Shown here: one piece after another, positions 56,862-64,000 of the stretch
Layout of the letters: each line of letters starts with the position of its first letter
How positions within the stretch are numbered: position 1 is the stretch's first letter
Source: CAZNPW01 sp964575185
GTDB taxonomy: Bacteria; Pseudomonadota; Alphaproteobacteria; Rhodobacterales; Rhodobacteraceae
Assembly (NCBI GenBank): GCA_964575185.1
Contig: CAZNPW010000004.1
Span: forward strand, 1-64,000
Length of the DNA stretch: 64,000 bases
Reading direction: 5' to 3'
Position numbers and translations under genes: made by a program
Notes under the pieces: generated by a model
Told to the model about the DNA's origin: nothing
What the model saw: the letters and a program-made list of their open reading frames with translations, nothing else
Database searches by the model: none

Positions 56862-56912
56862 CCTCTCTTTCCGGTCAAAAATACTCCGGGGGTGCGGGGG
56901 CTGGCCCCCGCT
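56862..56912 (-). repeat. composite intergenic repeat, copy 8 (inside the bch operon)
   Basis: Minus orientation, sense to the operon. The hairpin GCGGGGGC (56894-56901)/GCCCCCGC (56904-56911), then CACCCCC, the box GGAGTATTTTTG and the tail ACCGGAAAGAGAGG. The tail is the bchL ribosome binding site. Confidence 0.85.
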
Positions 56913-56941
56913 CCTGCCCGCGTCGCAGGGACGGACGGTCG

Positions 56942-59900
56942 TCATCCCACCCCCTCCATCCGGTCTTCCAGCGCATCGACCGCGCCCTGCAGCGCCGCGA
57001 GCGTGCCTGCGTCGGGCTGCCAGTAGTTGCGCTCGGACGCCTCCAGGAGACGGCCGGCCATCCGCAGGCTCGCCTCGGGGTTCAGCGCGGCCAGCCGGTC
57101 GCGCATCGCCGCGTCCAGCACGAAGGTTTCGGACAGGCGCTGGTAGACCCAAGGCTCGACCTCGCCGGTGGTGGCCGACCAGCCCATCGTGTTGGTCACA
57201 TGCGCCTCGATCATCCGCACGCCCTCGGCCCCGTGGCGCAGCGCGCCTTCGTAGAACTTCGGGTTCAGCGAGCGCGACCGGGTTTCGAGCGCGATCTGGT
57301 CCTTCAGCGTGCGCACCAGCCCGCCGCCGCGGGTCTGGTCGCCGATGTAGACGTCGGGGCCTTCGCCGCCGCGGGCGCGCTTCACCGCCCGCGCGATGCC
57401 GCCCAGCGTGTCGAAGTAGTGGTCGACGGTGGTGACGCCGAGCTCGACCGATTCGAGGTTCTGGTAGGCGATGTCGACCTCGGAAAGCGCGGCCTGCAAG
57501 AGCGCGGCCTGCTTCACCGGCCGGCCCGCGCGGCCGTAGGCGAAGGACTTGCGCGCCTGGTAGGCGTCGGCGAGCTCGTCCTCGGCCCCGAAGGCCGACT
57601 GGCCGACGAGCGTGCCGACGTTCGACCCGTAGGCACCCTCGGCGTTGGAGAAGACGCGCAGCGCCGCCGTCTCCATGTCGCAGCCGAGCGCCTGCATCTG
57701 CGCCAGCGCATGGGCGCGGATGAAGTTCTGCGCCAGCGGCTCGTCGGCGGTGGCGGCCTTCCAGGCGGCCTCGGCCAGCATCCGGGTCTGCAGCGGCAGC
57801 AGGTCGCGGAAGATGCCCGACAGCGTCATCACCACGTCGATCCGCGGGCGGCCGAGCGCCGCGAGAGGGATCAGGTCGGCCCCGGCGAGGCGGCCGTAGC
57901 TGTCGAACCGGGGGGCCGCGCCCATCAGCGCGAGCGCCTGGGCGACGGGTCCGCCGTCGGACTTGATGTTGTCCGACCCCCAGAGGACCAGCGCCACGGA
58001 ACGCGGCAGACGGGCATGGGTGGCGAGCAGCCGGGCCGCCTGCGCGGCACCGTCGCGGAGCGCGAAGGCGGTGGGCATGCGGAAGGGGTCGAAGGCGTGG
58101 ATGTTGCGGCCCGTGGGCAGGATCTCGGGGCTGCGGATCACGTCGCCGCCGGGGACGGGCGGGGTGTAGTGCCCGCCGAGCGCGCGCAGGAGCGCGGGGA
58201 GTTCGGTCTGCGCCGACAGCCGACGGTCGGCCTCGGCCCGGTCGGTGCCCTCGGGCATCAGGTCGACCAGCGCGGCGCGGGCCTCGGCGGTCAGCGGCCT
58301 GCCCACGACGTGCAGCCCGTCGGTGATGAGCGCGCCTTCGGTTTCGAGAAGCCTGGCCCAGAGGTCGTCGACATCGCCCGCGAGGTCCACCGCGCGCGCC
58401 TGCTCTGCCGCCAGAAGCATCACGTCGGCCCGCCCCGCATCGCCCGGCGGCATCGTGCGCAGGCGCGACAGCGTGTCCTTCAGGTCCTGCAGGCCCCGGT
58501 AGAGACCCGCCTTCGCGAGCGGCGGCGTCAGGTGGCTGACGGTCACCGCGTTCGCGCGCCGTTTGGCGAGCGTCGCCTCGGACGGGTTGTTCGCGGCGTA
58601 AAGGTAGACGTTGGGCAGGTTGCCGATCAGCCGGTCGGGCCAGCAGGTGCGGCCGACGCCCGCCTGCTTGCCGGGCATGAACTCGAGCGCGCCGTGCATT
58701 CCGAAGTGGAGGAGGACGTCGGCGCGGAAGTCGGCCTTGAGCCAGCGGTAGAAGGTGGTGAAGGCGTGGGTCGGCGCGAAGCTGCCGTCGAAGAGGAGGC
58801 GCATCGGGTCGCCTTCGATGCCGAACACCGGCTGCAGGCCGACGAAGACGTTGCCGAAGCGCGCGCCGAGGACGAAGACGCCGCGGCCGTCGGACTGGTG
58901 GCGTCCCGGCGCGGGGCCCCAGACGGCCTCGACCTCGGGCAGCCAGGGGCAGTCGGCCACGATGTCGTCCGCGCCGACGATGGCGGCGACGTTGGCAGGC
59001 TGGCCGAAGCGGGCGGCGTTGCCCTGCAGGACGGCGGCGCGCAGGGCGTCGACGCTGGGCGGCGGGGTCAGGGCGTAGCCCTGCGCGGCCATGGCGTGGA
59101 GCGTGTTGTGAAGGCTTTCGAACACGCCGAGGTAGGCGGCGGTGCCGGCCGCGCCCGCGTTCGGGGGAAAGCCGTAGAGGACGATCCCGACGCGGCGCGC
59201 GGCGAGGTTCGACCGGCGCAGCGCGGCGAGGCGGGCGACGCGGTCGGCGAGATGGCCGATGCGTTCGGGGCAGGGCGCCATGGCGCGGGTGTCCGACCCC
59301 GGGCAGCCGCCGGGGCAGCCCTGGCAGCCGCCCGCGTCGTGGCGGCCGGCGAAGACGGTGGGGGTCGTGGCCCCGTCGATTTCGGGCAGCGCGATGAGCA
59401 TCGTCGTCTCGACCGGGCCGAGGCCGGTGCGCGAGGCGGCCCACTGGCCGAGCGTCTGGAACTCCAGCGGGTGGGCCGCGACATAGGGCACGTCGAGCGC
59501 GGTCAGCGCCGCCACGGCGGCGGGGCTGTCGTTGTAGGCCGGGCCGCCGACGAGCGAGAAGCCGGTCAGCGAGACCAGCGCGTCGATGCACCCCTGGTGG
59601 AAGGCGGCGAGCGCGGGCCGCCCGTCGAGCCCGCCCGCGAAGGCCGGGATCACCGCGAGGCCCCGGCCTTCCAGCGCCGCGATGACCGCGTCGTAATGCG
59701 CGGTGTCGCCGGCCAGGATGTAGGACCGCAGCATCAGGAGGCCGACGGTCCCCGTGGCCCCGGCAGGCCGCGGCAGGGCGCGGGCGTCGGTCGCGATGCG
59801 GCCGGGCAGGCGGGGGTGGTAGACGCCGACCTCGGGGTAGAGCACGGGGGCGGGGGCTTCGGGCACGCGGCCGAAGGTGGCGCGGGCGTAGCGGCCGGCG

Positions 59901-60484
59901 AGGAAGCGGACCATCGCCGCGATGTTGTCGTCGGACCCGCCGAGCCAGTACTGCATCGCGAGGAACCAGGCGCGCAGATCCTGAGCCTTTCCGGGGATGT
60001 AGCGGAGGATCTTCGGAAGGCGCCTGAGGATCGTCATCTGCCGCTCGCCCGATTCGGCGGACGGGCCGCGCGACCCGCGCAGCTTCTTCAGGAGCGCCAT
60101 GACGCCGGTGGCGGGGCGGGTCATGTCGAGCTCGCCCATCTTCGTCAGCCGCACGATGGCGGGGTCGGCGATGATGCCGACGAAGGCGTCGACGCGGGCG
60201 CGGGCGGCGGTCAGGTCGGGGAGGATCGCCGCGACGTGTTCTTCCAGGAACAGGAGGTTCGCCACGATCATGTTGGCGGAGGCGACCGCCGCCCTGGCGC
60301 GGGCGAGCGAGGCGGGGTTTTCGGCCCATTCGGCGGCGGCGTGGATGGTGATCTCGAGCCCCGGCAGGTCGCGCTGCAGGCCCGCGGCGATGCGCCGGGC
60401 GGGGCCCGCGGCGTGCGCGTCGAGCGTCACCACCGCGATGCGGTAGCGGGCGGGGGTCGCGGCCGGATGGCGGTCATCGCGCAT
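56942..60484 (-). CDS. bchH: magnesium chelatase subunit H
   Basis: An 1180-residue porphyrin-binding subunit of magnesium chelatase (works with BchI and BchD, not in this window). Signatures include RYRIAVVTLDAHAAGPARRIAAGL at the N-terminus, FLEEHVAAILPDL, GRHDAGGCQGCPGGCPGSDTRAMAPCPERI with a Cys-rich stretch, DVLLHFGMHGALEFMPGKQAG (CobN-like metal/porphyrin region) and ATTGEVEPWVYQRLSETFVLD near the end. It inserts magnesium into protoporphyrin IX, committing it to bacteriochlorophyll. The start at 60484 (MRDDRHPAATPARYR) overlaps bchB by 11 bp. The length is normal. Confidence 0.97.
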   Translation of the reverse strand: MRDDRHPAATPARYRIAVVTLDAHAAGPARRIAAGLQRDLPGLEITIHAAAEWAENPASLARARAAVASANMIVANLLFLEEHVAAILPDLTAARARVDAFVGIIADPAIVRLTKMGELDMTRPATGVMALLKKLRGSRGPSAESGERQMTILRRLPKILRYIPGKAQDLRAWFLAMQYWLGGSDDNIAAMVRFLAGRYARATFGRVPEAPAPVLYPEVGVYHPRLPGRIATDARALPRPAGATGTVGLLMLRSYILAGDTAHYDAVIAALEGRGLAVIPAFAGGLDGRPALAAFHQGCIDALVSLTGFSLVGGPAYNDSPAAVAALTALDVPYVAAHPLEFQTLGQWAASRTGLGPVETTMLIALPEIDGATTPTVFAGRHDAGGCQGCPGGCPGSDTRAMAPCPERIGHLADRVARLAALRRSNLAARRVGIVLYGFPPNAGAAGTAAYLGVFESLHNTLHAMAAQGYALTPPPSVDALRAAVLQGNAARFGQPANVAAIVGADDIVADCPWLPEVEAVWGPAPGRHQSDGRGVFVLGARFGNVFVGLQPVFGIEGDPMRLLFDGSFAPTHAFTTFYRWLKADFRADVLLHFGMHGALEFMPGKQAGVGRTCWPDRLIGNLPNVYLYAANNPSEATLAKRRANAVTVSHLTPPLAKAGLYRGLQDLKDTLSRLRTMPPGDAGRADVMLLAAEQARAVDLAGDVDDLWARLLETEGALITDGLHVVGRPLTAEARAALVDLMPEGTDRAEADRRLSAQTELPALLRALGGHYTPPVPGGDVIRSPEILPTGRNIHAFDPFRMPTAFALRDGAAQAARLLATHARLPRSVALVLWGSDNIKSDGGPVAQALALMGAAPRFDSYGRLAGADLIPLAALGRPRIDVVMTLSGIFRDLLPLQTRMLAEAAWKAATADEPLAQNFIRAHALAQMQALGCDMETAALRVFSNAEGAYGSNVGTLVGQSAFGAEDELADAYQARKSFAYGRAGRPVKQAALLQAALSEVDIAYQNLESVELGVTTVDHYFDTLGGIARAVKRARGGEGPDVYIGDQTRGGGLVRTLKDQIALETRSRSLNPKFYEGALRHGAEGVRMIEAHVTNTMGWSATTGEVEPWVYQRLSETFVLDAAMRDRLAALNPEASLRMAGRLLEASERNYWQPDAGTLAALQGAVDALEDRMEGVG

Positions 60485-62015
60485 AGTGGGCCTTGGCTTC
60501 GTAGAGCGTCTCGACGCTGATCTGCCGGACGCCGCGTTCGGTGGCGTAGCGTTCGGTGTTGGCGCGGGCCTTCTTGCGGACGAAGAAGGGGATCTTGCGC
60601 AGCTCCTGTTCGGCGGCGGCGAGCCAGATGACGTTCGATCCGTCCGGGGCGGGGAGAGGCCCCGGCGCGGGGGCCGGGGCGGGTGTCGCCAGCGGGGCCG
60701 GTTGCGCCTTCGCCCCGTGGTGGCTGGCACCGGCCGCGTCGTGGAACTCGAAATCCTCGCGGAACATGGTCAGGAGGTGCTCCTCCAGCCCCATGACGAG
60801 CGGGTGCACCCAGGTGTCGAAGATGACGTTCGCGCCCTCGAACCCCATCTGGGGCGAGTGGCGAGCGGGGAAGTCCTGGACGTGGACGGGCGCGCTGATG
60901 ACCGCGCAAGCGATGCCGAGGCGCTTGGCGATGTGGCGTTCCATCTGCGTGCCGAGGATCAGCTCGGGGGCGCAGGCGGCGATGGCGGCCTCGACCTCGA
61001 GGTGGTCGTCGGTGACGAGCGGCTCCACCCCGTGGACCTTGGCGGCGGCGCGCAGGGCGCGGGCGCCCTCGCGGTTGTAGCAGCCGAGGCCCGCGACCTC
61101 GAACCCGATCTCGTCGGCGGCGATGCGGGCGGCGGCGATGGCGTGGGTGCTGTCAGCGAAGATGAAGACGCGCTTGCCGGTGAGGTAGGTCGAGTCGACC
61201 GATGCGGCCCACCAGGGCTGGCGCAGGGTGGCCTCCGACGGCGTGGCGGTCACGCCGGTGAGGCCCTGGATCTCGGCGATGAAGTCGCGCGTCGCGCCGG
61301 TGCCGATCGGGACGACCCTGGTGAAGGGCTGGCCGAAGGCGCGCTCGCAGTGGCGCGCGGCGGCGTCCGCCGTTTCGGGATACATCAGGACGTTGACGTG
61401 GGCCGCGGGAATGCGGGCGATGTCGGCGGGGGTGGCGCCGAGCGGCGCGCAGACGTTCACCGCGATGCCCATCTGGGCGAGCAGCCCGGTGATCTCGGCC
61501 ACGTCGTCGCGGTGGCGGAAGCCGAGCGCGGTGGGGCCGAGGAGGTTGGCGGTCAGGCCCTCGCTGCGCGGGCAGGGCCGGGCCAGGCGGCGGACGATCT
61601 GGAAGAAGGTCTCGTCGGCGCCGAAGTTCTCTTTCCTCGAATAGCTGGGCAGATCGAGCGGGATGACCGGGATCGGCAGGCCCAGCGCCTCGGCGAGGCC
61701 GCCGGTGTCGTCCTGGATCAGCTCGGCGGTGCAGGAGGCCCCGACGATCATCGCCTGCGGCGCATAGGTCGCGAAGGCCCCGCGCGCGGCGTCCTTGAAG
61801 AGGTTCGCGGTGTCCGCTCCGAGGTCGCGCGCCTGGAAGGTGGTGTAGGTGACGGGCGGGCGGTGGTTGCGCCGCTCGATCATGGTGAAGAGGAGGTCGG
61901 CGTAGGTGTCGCCCTGGGGCGCGTGGAGGACGTAGTGTAGCCCCTTCATCGCCGTCGCGACGCGCATCGCGCCGACGTGGGGCGGGCCTTCGTAGGTCCA
62001 GACGGCGAGCTTCAT
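60474..62015 (-). CDS. bchB: dark protochlorophyllide reductase subunit BchB
   Basis: A 513-residue subunit of the nitrogenase-like protochlorophyllide reductase. The N-terminus MKLAVWTYEGPPHVGAMR is invariant; Asp36 in APQGDTYADLLF is the unusual aspartate ligand of the NB cluster. VGASCTAELIQDD, EFEVAGLGCYNREGAR-like segments and PQMGFEGANVIFDTWVHPLVMGLEEHLL follow. A C-terminal Pro/Ala linker and a small helical domain (IPFFVRKKARANTERYATERGV) complete it. Copy 9 of the composite repeat lies 12 bp upstream of its start, where no clear ribosome binding site is visible. Confidence 0.97.
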   Translation of the reverse strand: MKLAVWTYEGPPHVGAMRVATAMKGLHYVLHAPQGDTYADLLFTMIERRNHRPPVTYTTFQARDLGADTANLFKDAARGAFATYAPQAMIVGASCTAELIQDDTGGLAEALGLPIPVIPLDLPSYSRKENFGADETFFQIVRRLARPCPRSEGLTANLLGPTALGFRHRDDVAEITGLLAQMGIAVNVCAPLGATPADIARIPAAHVNVLMYPETADAAARHCERAFGQPFTRVVPIGTGATRDFIAEIQGLTGVTATPSEATLRQPWWAASVDSTYLTGKRVFIFADSTHAIAAARIAADEIGFEVAGLGCYNREGARALRAAAKVHGVEPLVTDDHLEVEAAIAACAPELILGTQMERHIAKRLGIACAVISAPVHVQDFPARHSPQMGFEGANVIFDTWVHPLVMGLEEHLLTMFREDFEFHDAAGASHHGAKAQPAPLATPAPAPAPGPLPAPDGSNVIWLAAAEQELRKIPFFVRKKARANTERYATERGVRQISVETLYEAKAHYAR

Positions 62016-62026
62016 GGCGCGGTCGC

Positions 62027-62084
62027 CCGGGGGACTTCACGTCCCCCGGACCCCCTGTGGAGTATTTCAGCCGGAAAGAGAGGG
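62027..62084 (+). repeat. composite intergenic repeat, copy 9 (inside the bch operon)
   Basis: Plus orientation, antisense to the operon. CCGGGGGAC (62027-62035) pairs perfectly with GTCCCCCGG (62041-62049) around a TTCAC loop. The box GGAGTATTT and the tail CAGCCGGAAAGAGAGG follow. It fills the bchN-bchB gap. Confidence 0.85.
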
Positions 62085-62088
62085 CGGG

Positions 62089-63348
62089 TCATTCCGCGGC
62101 CTCGCGCGTCAGCAGGGCCTTGCGGCGGACGGGGCGGCTGAAGAGGCCGGCGAGGTCGCCCGCCTGTTCGTAGAAGTGGACGGGCGTGAAGACGAGCTCG
62201 ATCGCCCATTTGGTCGTCAGCCCCTCGGCCTCGAGCGGGTTGGCGAGGCCGAGGCCGCAGACGGTGATGTCGGCGCGTGCCGCGCGGGCGCGGGCGAGCT
62301 GGCGGTCGAGGTCCTGGCCTTCGCTGAGGGTCGGGCCGGCGGGCAAAAGCGCGAGGTCGGGGGCCATCAGCGCCTGGTGGAGGTAGGGGGTGCCGACCTC
62401 GACCGCCTGCATGCCCAGCTCGCGGGTCAGGAAGCGGGCGAGCGGGATTTCAAGCTGGCTGTCGGGGAAGAAGAAGATCCGCTTGCCCTCGAGCGCGGCG
62501 CGGTGGACGGCGGTGGCGCGCTGGGCGCGGGCGCGGGGGGCGGCGATGACGGTTTCGACGCGGTCGGCGGGCACGCCCATCGCGGCGGCGACGGCGTGGA
62601 GCCAGAGCGTCGTGCCTTCGGCGCCGAAGGGGAATGGGGCGGGGATGTGCTGCGCGCCCCGGCGGGTCAGCGCCGCGTGGGTGTCGCCGAGGAAGGGCTG
62701 TACCAGCGCGAAGCGGGTGTTCGGGCCGACCGCCGGCAGGTCGGCGGAGCGGCGGGCGGGCAGGCATGTGGCGCGGAGGCCCATGGCCGCGAGGAGGGCC
62801 AGCATCTGGTCCTCGACCACGTCGGGCAGCGCGCCGACGATCAGGAGGTCCGCGGCGTCGGTCGGGGCCATGACGGGCACCATGGCAGCGAGGCAGGCGT
62901 CCTCGCCTTGGGTGAAGGTCGTCTCGATGCCGGAGCCGGAGTAGTTCAGGACGCGGACGTGGGGCGCGTGCAGCGCGCTCAGGCGTTCGGCGGCGCGGTG
63001 GAGGTCGAGCTTGATGACCTCGGACGGGCAGGAGCCGACGAGGAAGAGCTGGCGGATGTCGGGGCGGCGGGCGAGCAGCCGCGCGACCTCGCGGTCGAGT
63101 TCCGCGTTGGCGTCGGCGAGGCCCGCGAGGTCTTTCTCCTCCAGGATCGCGGTGCCGAAGCGGGGTTCGGCGAAGATCATCACGCCCGCGGCGGCCTGCA
63201 GCAGGTGGGCGCAGGTGCGCGACCCCACGACGAGGAAGAAGGCGTCCTGCATCTTGCGGTGCAGCCAGATGATGCCGGTCAGGCCGCAGAAGACCTCGCG
63301 CTGGCCGCGTTCGCGCAGGATCGGCGTATCGGTGCAGCCCCGGGTCAT
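62089..63348 (-). CDS. bchN: dark protochlorophyllide reductase subunit BchN
   Basis: A 419-residue subunit pairing with BchB. The three cysteine ligands of the NB cluster are seen at Cys21 (REVFCGLTG), Cys46 (VGSRTCAHLL) and Cys107 (LVGSCPSEVIKLDL); the spacing matches the known 26/51/112 ligands with a five-residue shorter N-terminus. NYSGSGIETTFTQGED is also conserved. It binds and reduces protochlorophyllide with electrons from BchL. Its start overlaps the end of bchF by 4 bp. Confidence 0.97.
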   Translation of the reverse strand: MTRGCTDTPILRERGQREVFCGLTGIIWLHRKMQDAFFLVVGSRTCAHLLQAAAGVMIFAEPRFGTAILEEKDLAGLADANAELDREVARLLARRPDIRQLFLVGSCPSEVIKLDLHRAAERLSALHAPHVRVLNYSGSGIETTFTQGEDACLAAMVPVMAPTDAADLLIVGALPDVVEDQMLALLAAMGLRATCLPARRSADLPAVGPNTRFALVQPFLGDTHAALTRRGAQHIPAPFPFGAEGTTLWLHAVAAAMGVPADRVETVIAAPRARAQRATAVHRAALEGKRIFFFPDSQLEIPLARFLTRELGMQAVEVGTPYLHQALMAPDLALLPAGPTLSEGQDLDRQLARARAARADITVCGLGLANPLEAEGLTTKWAIELVFTPVHFYEQAGDLAGLFSRPVRRKALLTREAAE

Positions 63349-63833
63349 GACCGCCTCGCGCGGCGGAGCTTCAGGACGAACTGCGTGGCGTTGAGGAGGT
63401 AGAGTGCGTAGGCGGCAAGGGCGGTCGCCATCTGCACCCCGTGCGGCGCGCCGGTCCACAGGAGCCAGAGGTAGGCCGTGTGCAGCGCGATGACGGCGAA
63501 GCTGACCGCGTCCTCCCAGAAAAAGGCGGGGGCGAAGAGGTAGCGGCCGAAGACCGCCTTCTCCCACAGCGCGCCGGTGACCATGATGGTGTAGAGAAGC
63601 GCCGTCTTGACGAGGATCGAGGCGGTGGCGGCGGCATAGCCGGTGCCGGTGGCGAGGTAGTGCAGGACGAGCGCGACCGAGACGGCGAAGGCCAGGAACT
63701 GCACCGGGGCAAGGATGCCCTGCACCAGCGTCCAGCGCGTCGCGTCGCGGCGCGCGCGCTGGGCCGGCGTGTAGAGCGGTCGGGGGGAGTCCCGACGGGC
63801 GCCCTGGGCGAAGTCTGTCAGAACCTGCGTCAT
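63345..63833 (-). CDS. bchF: 3-vinyl bacteriochlorophyllide hydratase
   Basis: A 162-residue membrane protein with four helices. PLYTPAQRARRDATRWTLVQGILAPVQFLAFAVS is the BchF N-terminal signature, and FGRYLFAPAFFWEDAVSFAVIALHTAYLWLLW the second half. It hydrates the C3-vinyl group on the way to bacteriochlorophyll a. It is the first gene of the long bch-puh unit in the window, with a PpsR/CrtJ-type site 29 bp upstream of its start. Confidence 0.95.
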   Translation of the reverse strand: MTQVLTDFAQGARRDSPRPLYTPAQRARRDATRWTLVQGILAPVQFLAFAVSVALVLHYLATGTGYAAATASILVKTALLYTIMVTGALWEKAVFGRYLFAPAFFWEDAVSFAVIALHTAYLWLLWTGAPHGVQMATALAAYALYLLNATQFVLKLRRARRS

Positions 63834-63861
63834 GGCCCGAACCTATCCGCCGTTGCAAAAG

Positions 63862-63879
63862 TGTCAATCCAAACTTACA
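63862..63879. promoter_or_regulatory. TGT-N12-ACA site, candidate PpsR/CrtJ operator
   Basis: TGTCAATCCAAACTTACA matches the TGT-N12-ACA palindrome bound by PpsR/CrtJ, the aerobic repressor of photosynthesis genes. It lies 29 bp upstream of bchF, between bchF and a possible divergent gene. A second site, often found nearby, is not evident in the remaining 120 bp. Confidence 0.75.
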
Positions 63880-63918
63880 GTGCGCCTGTCAGCACAACGA
63901 CCCAGCGAGGCGCTTGTC

Positions 63919-64000
63919 ATGCGGGATTCGGCGAACGATCACGCTGTTTTGCGCGTGAAGGGGGGGTTTTGCGGTGACCGCCTGGGCCAGAATGTCACAG
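63919..64000 (+). CDS. possible start of a divergent gene, cut by the window edge
   Basis: An ATG at 63919, with GAGG 8 nt before it, opens a frame that runs to the end of the window (27 codons: MRDSANDHAVLRVKGG and more). It would be divergent from bchF and share the TGT-N12-ACA site. Too little is present to recognise a family, and it may be fortuitous. Confidence 0.3.
   Translation, partial: MRDSANDHAVLRVKGGFCGDRLGQNVT

Noticed and set aside
56156..60520. Open frames of over 1000 codons on the plus strand opposite bchL and bchH
   Set aside because: Shadow of high-GC codon bias on the minus-strand bch genes. The translations are R/H/G/A-rich without recognisable motifs.
63885..63900. A second PpsR-like half-site (TGTCAGCACA) near bchF
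   Set aside because: The required ACA at 12-bp spacing is absent, so only the site at 63862-63879 is kept.

Overview
The window is very GC-rich chromosomal DNA from an alphaproteobacterium. It almost certainly comes from a bacteriochlorophyll-a phototroph of the Rhodobacter/Rhodobacteraceae type. The strongest evidence is the right-hand third (47.5-63.9 kb), a contiguous, collinear part of a photosynthesis gene cluster on the minus strand: bchF-bchN-bchB-bchH-bchL-bchM-lhaA-puhA-puhB-puhC-orf98-acsF-puhE-hemA-cycA. Supporting evidence is the Entner-Doudoroff pair edd/eda, the ccmCDG cytochrome c maturation genes, a DUF4167 protein, an ABA4-like protein and the gene neighbourhoods typical of this family. 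I see no rRNA, tRNA, CRISPR array, integrase or transposase.

Layout. 0-8.8 kb: the 5' end of prfC, an NTF2-like protein, a Hint-domain protein, a solo ABC ATPase, a RutR-type regulator divergent from a beta-alanine:pyruvate transaminase, a parD-parE-cupin overlap chain, a VOC protein coupled to agmatinase, an atypical SDR and an Asp-rich protein. 9-13.5 kb: an ABC importer of the NMT1/THI5 type (ATPase, two permeases, periplasmic protein) interrupted by two small membrane proteins and closed by a strong terminator. 13.5-21 kb: a FliM-like protein, moaA, a lipoprotein, valS, and an ABA4-like/membrane protein pair divergent from a TetR regulator. 21-24 kb: an Lrp regulator divergent from an ornithine/lysine-type decarboxylase with a structured leader, then N-carbamoylputrescine amidase. 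With the agmatinase and a PuuD-like hydrolase elsewhere, this makes polyamine metabolism a recurring theme. 24-34 kb: cytochrome P450, EamA transporter, tpiA, an A-type Fe-S carrier, a DUF1501/DUF1800 pair, sufT, ccmCDG, a YbjQ protein and a DegT aminotransferase. 34-44 kb: glnE, eda, edd, an RlmI-like methyltransferase, a PIN protein, prfA and prmC. 44-47.5 kb: DUF4167, PuuD-like, ureE-ureF-ureG without urease structural genes. 47.5-63.9 kb: the photosynthesis cluster.

How the genes work together. bchH starts the magnesium branch of bacteriochlorophyll synthesis, bchM methylates, acsF closes the isocyclic ring in oxygen, bchLNB is the dark protochlorophyllide reductase and bchF hydrates the vinyl group. 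lhaA and puhBCE serve light-harvesting and reaction-centre assembly, puhA is the H subunit, hemA supplies tetrapyrrole precursor and cycA is the soluble electron carrier. A TGT-N12-ACA site upstream of bchF fits control by PpsR/CrtJ.

The most unusual content lies between and inside genes. A composite intergenic repeat (G-run hairpin, C-run, A/T box, purine tail) occurs nine times. Two of its copies sit inside the bch operon, and in three cases the purine tail acts as the Shine-Dalgarno sequence of the next gene. A five-unit 20-bp tandem array lies between edd and the rlmI-like gene. valS carries an AT-rich in-frame patch and a second in-frame insertion of a dispersed hairpin repeat. The decarboxylase leader can fold so that its ribosome binding site is sequestered, reminiscent of the alphaproteobacterial speF RNA motif. 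All functional statements come from reading the sequence and from family knowledge; no search was run.
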